From contig JANYCP010000191.1 in the NCBI GenBank assembly GCA_025360265.1, positions 1 to 8,525 on the forward strand: 8,525 bases of DNA, read 5' to 3'. How positions within the stretch are numbered: position 1 is the stretch's first letter; every line of letters begins with the position of its first letter. The notes beneath the pieces were generated by a model, which saw only the letters and a list, made by a program, of their open reading frames with translations, was not told the DNA's origin and searched no databases. The position numbers and the translations under genes were made by a program. This stretch comes from Gemmatimonadota bacterium. GTDB lineage: Bacteria; Gemmatimonadota; Gemmatimonadetes; Gemmatimonadales; GWC2-71-9. Shown here one piece after another: positions 6,060 through 8,525 of the stretch.

Positions 6060-6638
6060 TCAGGCCCCCAGCTTTTCAGAGACGCCGAGCCGAAAATCGC
6101 GATAGCTCACGAACACAGAACTGTCGCGGATCTCGACCGGCAATTCATCGAGCGGACGGGGCGGCGGTCCCGCCAGCACCGCGCCGGTCTTGACGTCAAA
6201 CTGTCCCCGATGGCAGGGACAGGCGAACGTTTTCAGATCCTTGTCGTAGTAGTAACTGCAGCCCAGATGTGTGCAGTGACCATTATATGCCTTGAACTTT
6301 GCGCCGTCTTCGGTGTAGAGCCACACGGCGTTCTGTGTCCGACTTTCCACCCAGGCGTCGCGCTGATCGGTCAGGAAGTCGACCCGGATCGGCACACCGA
6401 TATCGAGAAGGGCGATGTCTTCCGCCACCTTGATCCAACTCGCCGGTTGCGGCTTGGCAAGTGCCGGTGAGGCGAATGATCGGAGGACAGGAATGCCGAC
6501 GAGTACTCCACTGATTGTGGCACCGATGCCGCTGATCCATCGCAGGAATCGTCGACGACTGCCCTGCCCATTGGCTGCCAGCATTGCCAATGCGCCGGGT
6601 ACCGCTGAGGTCGGATCCGGTTCCAGCTGGTCGCCCAT
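6060..6638 (-). CDS. qcrA: Rieske 2Fe-2S protein of the quinol:cytochrome c oxidoreductase
   Basis: The 192-residue protein carries the two Rieske cluster boxes, CTHLGC (122-127) and CPCHRG (140-145). Cys122, His124, Cys140 and His143 are the predicted 2Fe-2S ligands, and Cys127-Cys142 the stabilising disulfide. A twin-arginine-type signal anchor, SRRRFLRW (27-34), followed by a hydrophobic segment (about 35-52), indicates Tat export of the folded protein with an uncleaved membrane anchor, as is usual for this subunit. GPPPRPLDELPVEI (157-170) is the proline-loop region. It takes electrons from quinol at the cytochrome b PEWY site and passes them to the fused c domain. The frame stays open far upstream to 7067, across the regulator gene; Met at 6638 is chosen because it places the Tat motif near the N-terminus. 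The ribosome binding site is weak. It is the first gene of the respiratory operon. Confidence 0.95.
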   Translation of the reverse strand: MGDQLEPDPTSAVPGALAMLAANGQGSRRRFLRWISGIGATISGVLVGIPVLRSFASPALAKPQPASWIKVAEDIALLDIGVPIRVDFLTDQRDAWVESRTQNAVWLYTEDGAKFKAYNGHCTHLGCSYYYDKDLKTFACPCHRGQFDVKTGAVLAGPPPRPLDELPVEIRDSSVFVSYRDFRLGVSEKLGA

Positions 6639-6766
6639 GAGCCGTGCCTGACGGTGAAGGAGTTGACTCAAGCTACCGGGGAGGCGGTGAATCCATCGTG
6701 AGGCGAAGATGAAGAGACCTTCATACACGGCTGAACGCACCGGTGCGCGTGGTGGTGGGCGAATCC
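6639..6766 (-). promoter_or_regulatory. intergenic region likely holding the respiratory operon promoter
   Basis: These 128 bases separate the AraC-type regulator from the Rieske gene, whereas the genes that follow are spaced by 1, 2 and 26 bases, so the operon promoter is probably here. A perfect 12-bp palindrome, CGCACCGGTGCG (6736-6747), lies 19 bases past the regulator's stop and could be an operator. A -10-like TATGAA (6725-6720) has no good -35 partner. No clear terminator hairpin with a T-run is seen, so readthrough from the regulator gene is possible. Confidence 0.35.
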
Positions 6767-7537
6767 TCAGCGCCAGCGCGCCGTAACCCCCTGCGCGAGG
6801 CGCATCATCGCATGAGCGACCTCCATGCTGGCAACTCGTCGTGCCGATACGCCGAAGGTCCGCCGCGCCATTTGCTGCAGCAGCGACACTGACGAAAACC
6901 CCAGCAAGCGGGCCGCGTCGTCCACGTTGTATCCGGGGTTCCTCAACAGCTGCGCCACAGCGACCAGTCGTGCTGCGTCGATCGCTCGCTTGAGCGACGG
7001 GGCTCCACCCGATGCGAAGCGTCGCGAGAGGGTCTCGCGGCGCACGTCGAATTCGCCGGCGATCCACGCGGTATCGATGCGGTGCGGCGCGTTGACGATG
7101 ATCAGCTGCCAGACCTTGCGCTGCAGGTCATCGGTGAGATCGAGTCGCGGTGCCAGCGGCAGAAGGTCGGCCAGGCGCCGTGCGGTCAGTCCGTGGCGCG
7201 AAAGCACTCGCGGAAACACTGGTTCGTCAATGCCCTCGATCGCCAGCGCCGCGACGCGCTCGCGATGCATCCGTCGGAGGAGTTCCGCATCGTCGGAACG
7301 GGCGGGGACATACAGGATGATTGGAATTGCCGGAAAGTCACGCCGCAACGTATCGAATACCGGCCCACGCGCTGCATCCTGTCCGATGATGATCGCGTCG
7401 AGGCAATGATGATGGAGCAGCGTGGCGAGATGGGAGGGTGAGCGTGCCGTGAACAACGGCCACTCACCCTTGGGGAGCGCCTTGCGGAGTGCCAGGATCG
7501 CCGGTCGACGCTCGAGCAACGCGGCGACGGCCGGCAT
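6767..7537 (-). CDS. AraC-family transcriptional regulator with degenerate receiver-like N-terminus
   Basis: The 256-residue protein has a C-terminal AraC-type double helix-turn-helix at about 153-238: WIAGEFDVRRETLSRRF is the first helix pair, and VDDAARLLGFSSVSLLQQMARRTFGVSARR the second, with the usual AxxxGFSSxSxxxRxFxxxxGxxP pattern modified so that the final Pro is absent. Residues 1-115 alternate strands and helices like a response-regulator receiver (LDAIIIGQDAARGPVFDTLRRDFPAIPIILYV), but where the phosphorylated Asp is expected, after the third strand, there is IIGQD, and the Lys/Thr switch residues are not recognisable. It is probably a pseudo-receiver working without phosphorylation. 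An in-frame TGA directly abuts the ATG, fixing the start. It lies five bases after the Nudix gene and upstream of the Rieske operon, which it may regulate (inference from position only). Target and ligand are unknown. Confidence 0.8.
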   Translation of the reverse strand: MPAVAALLERRPAILALRKALPKGEWPLFTARSPSHLATLLHHHCLDAIIIGQDAARGPVFDTLRRDFPAIPIILYVPARSDDAELLRRMHRERVAALAIEGIDEPVFPRVLSRHGLTARRLADLLPLAPRLDLTDDLQRKVWQLIIVNAPHRIDTAWIAGEFDVRRETLSRRFASGGAPSLKRAIDAARLVAVAQLLRNPGYNVDDAARLLGFSSVSLLQQMARRTFGVSARRVASMEVAHAMMRLAQGVTARWR

Positions 7538-7542
7538 TCAGG

Positions 7543-8046
7543 TCAGGAAGCGGTGACGGCCGGAGGAATCGGTTCGGGGCGCGGACGTGACCGCCCGGCG
7601 CCGACCGCAAGCAGCGTACGCGCCATCTCGGCGCCGCGCCGCAACACGCCGCGCGCATTGTCGTAGCTCAGCACTTCGAGCGCCTTGTCTACCGTTTCCC
7701 AGCGCACCGCCGTGATCCCTTCAGCCACCTGTGGCGTGCATTCACCGTCGGGCGACTCAAAGAGGAAGAAATGGCAGAACTTGTGGATGTAGCGCCCGCG
7801 AAACCGGAAGTGCCAGTCAATAATCCGGATCGGACCCTGCACCACCAGCTGTTCCAGGCCAGTTTCTTCACGCGTCTCGCGGAACGCTGCCGCCACGGGC
7901 GACTCGCCGTCCTCCAGGTGTCCCTTGGGAAAGCCCCAATGCTGGTAGCTGTCCTTGATCAGGAGAAAACGCGCGGTGCCGTCGGGATCGCGTCGAAACA
8001 CGATACCGCCAGCAGAGACCTCGCGTTCAGCCTTCTTCTTGGACAT
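7543..8046 (-). CDS. Nudix hydrolase
   Basis: The 167-residue protein has a complete Nudix box, GX5EX7REUXEEXGU, at 42-64: Gly42, Glu48, then RETREETGL (56-64), whose glutamates bind the catalytic Mg2+. The preceding AGGIVFRR and WGFPKGHLEDGE segments are typical of the family that hydrolyses nucleoside diphosphates linked to another group, such as diadenosine polyphosphates or mutagenic nucleotides; WGFPKGHLE is common in Ap4A-hydrolase-like (MutT-related) members. The substrate cannot be fixed from sequence. The last 25 residues (RSRPRPEPIPPAV) look disordered. The start at 8046 is clear from family alignment (MSKKKAEREVSAGG), but the leader is C-rich with no Shine-Dalgarno sequence, so initiation may be leaderless or weak. 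Only 28 bases separate it from the inverted-repeat element, so its promoter must overlap that element or lie beyond it. It is probably cotranscribed with the AraC-type regulator. Confidence 0.93.
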   Translation of the reverse strand: MSKKKAEREVSAGGIVFRRDPDGTARFLLIKDSYQHWGFPKGHLEDGESPVAAAFRETREETGLEQLVVQGPIRIIDWHFRFRGRYIHKFCHFFLFESPDGECTPQVAEGITAVRWETVDKALEVLSYDNARGVLRRGAEMARTLLAVGAGRSRPRPEPIPPAVTAS

Positions 8047-8074
8047 GGGGGGAAGTTAGTCGGGAGGAAGGGTA

Positions 8075-8212
8075 GTCATCCTGAGCGAAGTCGGTGCGAA
8101 GCGCCGACGTAGTCGAAGGACCTCGGTCTCGCCAAAGGAATTCACGATCGGTGCTTAGAGCCGAGGTCCTTCGACTTCGCGACCGCTAGGCGGTCGCTTC
8201 GCTCAGGATGAC
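8075..8212. repeat. BIME/REP-like element: two inverted hairpin units
   Basis: The outer arms GTCATCCTGAGCGAAG (8075-8090) and its exact complement (8197-8212) are 16 bp. The inner arms AGTCGAAGGACCTCGG (8111-8126) and its exact complement (8161-8176) are also 16 bp. Between outer and inner arm each half has its own small hairpin: 8091-8107 (7 pairs, GAA loop) on the left and 8179-8197 (8 pairs, TAG loop) on the right, with different sequences. The element is therefore two copies of one unit (outer arm, variable hairpin, inner arm) facing each other around a 34-base centre. It begins six bases past the sigma-factor stop codon and may serve as a terminator or mRNA-stabilising structure. The conserved GAGCGAAG...GAAGGACC pattern resembles dispersed repeats of several bacterial phyla. 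Confidence 0.85.
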
Positions 8213-8218
8213 AGTGGC

Positions 8219-8525
8219 TTACGCCGCAAAGCTTGCCAGCGCCCGGCCGACCTCTCCCTCGCGCAAACGCTTAAGGGCCCGATCCCGCAGCTGTCGCACC
8301 CGCTCGCGCGTCACGCCGAGCATCGCGCCAATTTCCTCGAGCGTGTGCTCACGGCCACCGTCGAGGCCGAAGTAGAGCGAGAGGACCTTCGAGTCGCGGG
8401 CAGGAAGCGTGCGCAGTGCCCGCGCCACCTCTTCTGCCCGGAAACGCGACATCACCTCGTCTTCGGCGTCCGCCGGCGTCTCGGCCGCGAAGCGATCGAT
8501 CAGCGAGCGATCACCGTCAGCGTCG
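8219..8525 (-). CDS. sigma-70 family RNA polymerase sigma factor, C-terminal part (RpoD/SigA-like)
   Basis: The visible 101 residues end a sigma-70 protein, and the frame is open to the window edge. Region 4 is clear: LRTLPARDSKVLSLYFGLDG (4.1) and HTLEEIGAMLGVTRERVRQL (4.2, the helix-turn-helix that reads the -35 box), followed by RDRALKRLRE. VTRERVRQ matches the invariant recognition helix of group 1 and 2 factors (VTRERIRQIE), so an RpoD-like or RpoS-like factor is far more likely than an ECF sigma. Upstream lies an acidic linker (DADGDRSLIDRF...AEDEV), like that between regions 3 and 4. A GTG and an ATG at 8455-8450 lie within the continuous frame and are not the start. The 10 residues after region 4 (VGRALASFAA) are short and unremarkable. 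Whether this is the primary or an alternative factor cannot be decided without regions 1-3. Confidence 0.93.
   Translation of the reverse strand, partial: DADGDRSLIDRFAAETPADAEDEVMSRFRAEEVARALRTLPARDSKVLSLYFGLDGGREHTLEEIGAMLGVTRERVRQLRDRALKRLREGEVGRALASFAA

Noticed and set aside
5432..6193. Plus-strand open frame of 253 codons opposite the cytochrome b gene
   Set aside because: It is antisense to a certain gene, rich in His/Arg/Gln in a way typical of shadow frames in GC-rich DNA, and has no recognisable domain or ribosome binding site.
6639..7067. N-terminal extension of the Rieske protein to an ATG at 7067
   Set aside because: The extension would overlap the AraC-type regulator in another frame, is Arg-rich without family support, and would bury the Tat motif about 170 residues inside.
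1..8525. CRISPR arrays, tRNA or rRNA genes, transposase genes, phage genes
   Set aside because: No regularly spaced direct repeats, no cloverleaf or rRNA-like segments, and no integrase or transposase motifs were seen; the 8075-8212 repeat is inverted, not a CRISPR.

Overview
The window is a GC-rich stretch from a Gram-negative, respiring bacterium. Every supported gene is read from the minus strand, so transcription runs from high to low coordinates. An outer-membrane beta-barrel protein, a Tat-exported Rieske protein and several periplasmic c-type cytochromes point to a diderm. The overall style (single-protein cytochrome b/c fusion, divergent proteins, REP-like repeat) would fit Gemmatimonadota, but that placement is inference; no rRNA or other marker is present to settle it.

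Layout in transcription order. (1) 8525-8219: C-terminal part of a sigma-70 family factor (RpoD/SigA-like region 4), cut by the window edge. (2) 8212-8075: a 138-bp element made of two inverted, hairpin-bearing units, resembling a BIME/REP pair. (3) 8046-7543: a Nudix hydrolase, followed after 5 bases by (4) 7537-6767: an AraC-type regulator with a degenerate receiver-like N-terminus. (5) 6638-4221: a compact respiratory operon of Rieske protein, cytochrome b6/subunit IV/cytochrome c fusion, and small monoheme cytochrome c, with 1- and 2-base gaps. (6) 4194-2791: a Cyc2-like outer-membrane porin with one N-terminal heme c motif, only 26 bases downstream of the small cytochrome. (7) 2737-2297: a frame encoding only the C-terminal part of a second beta-barrel, probably a gene remnant, followed by a strong hairpin terminator. 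(8) 2190-2113: a regulatory region with a perfect CRP-type palindrome, then atpA (2112-535) and atpG (533 to the edge), separated by one base.

How the genes may work together: the Rieske and b/c-fusion proteins make a b6f/Qcr-type quinol:cytochrome c oxidoreductase with no separate cytochrome c1; the fused c domain would take that role and the small cytochrome c would be a mobile carrier. The adjacent porin-cytochrome could extend the chain to the outer membrane, as Cyc2 does in iron oxidisers, though substrate and direction of electron flow cannot be read from sequence. The next unit encodes two F1-ATPase subunits, so proton-motive-force generation and use lie side by side, with the ATP synthase part apparently under its own CRP/FNR-family control. 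The most notable points are the porin-cytochrome in the bc-complex operon, the three-part cytochrome fusion lacking the heme c_n cysteine, the truncated second barrel, and the CRP-type site at atpA.
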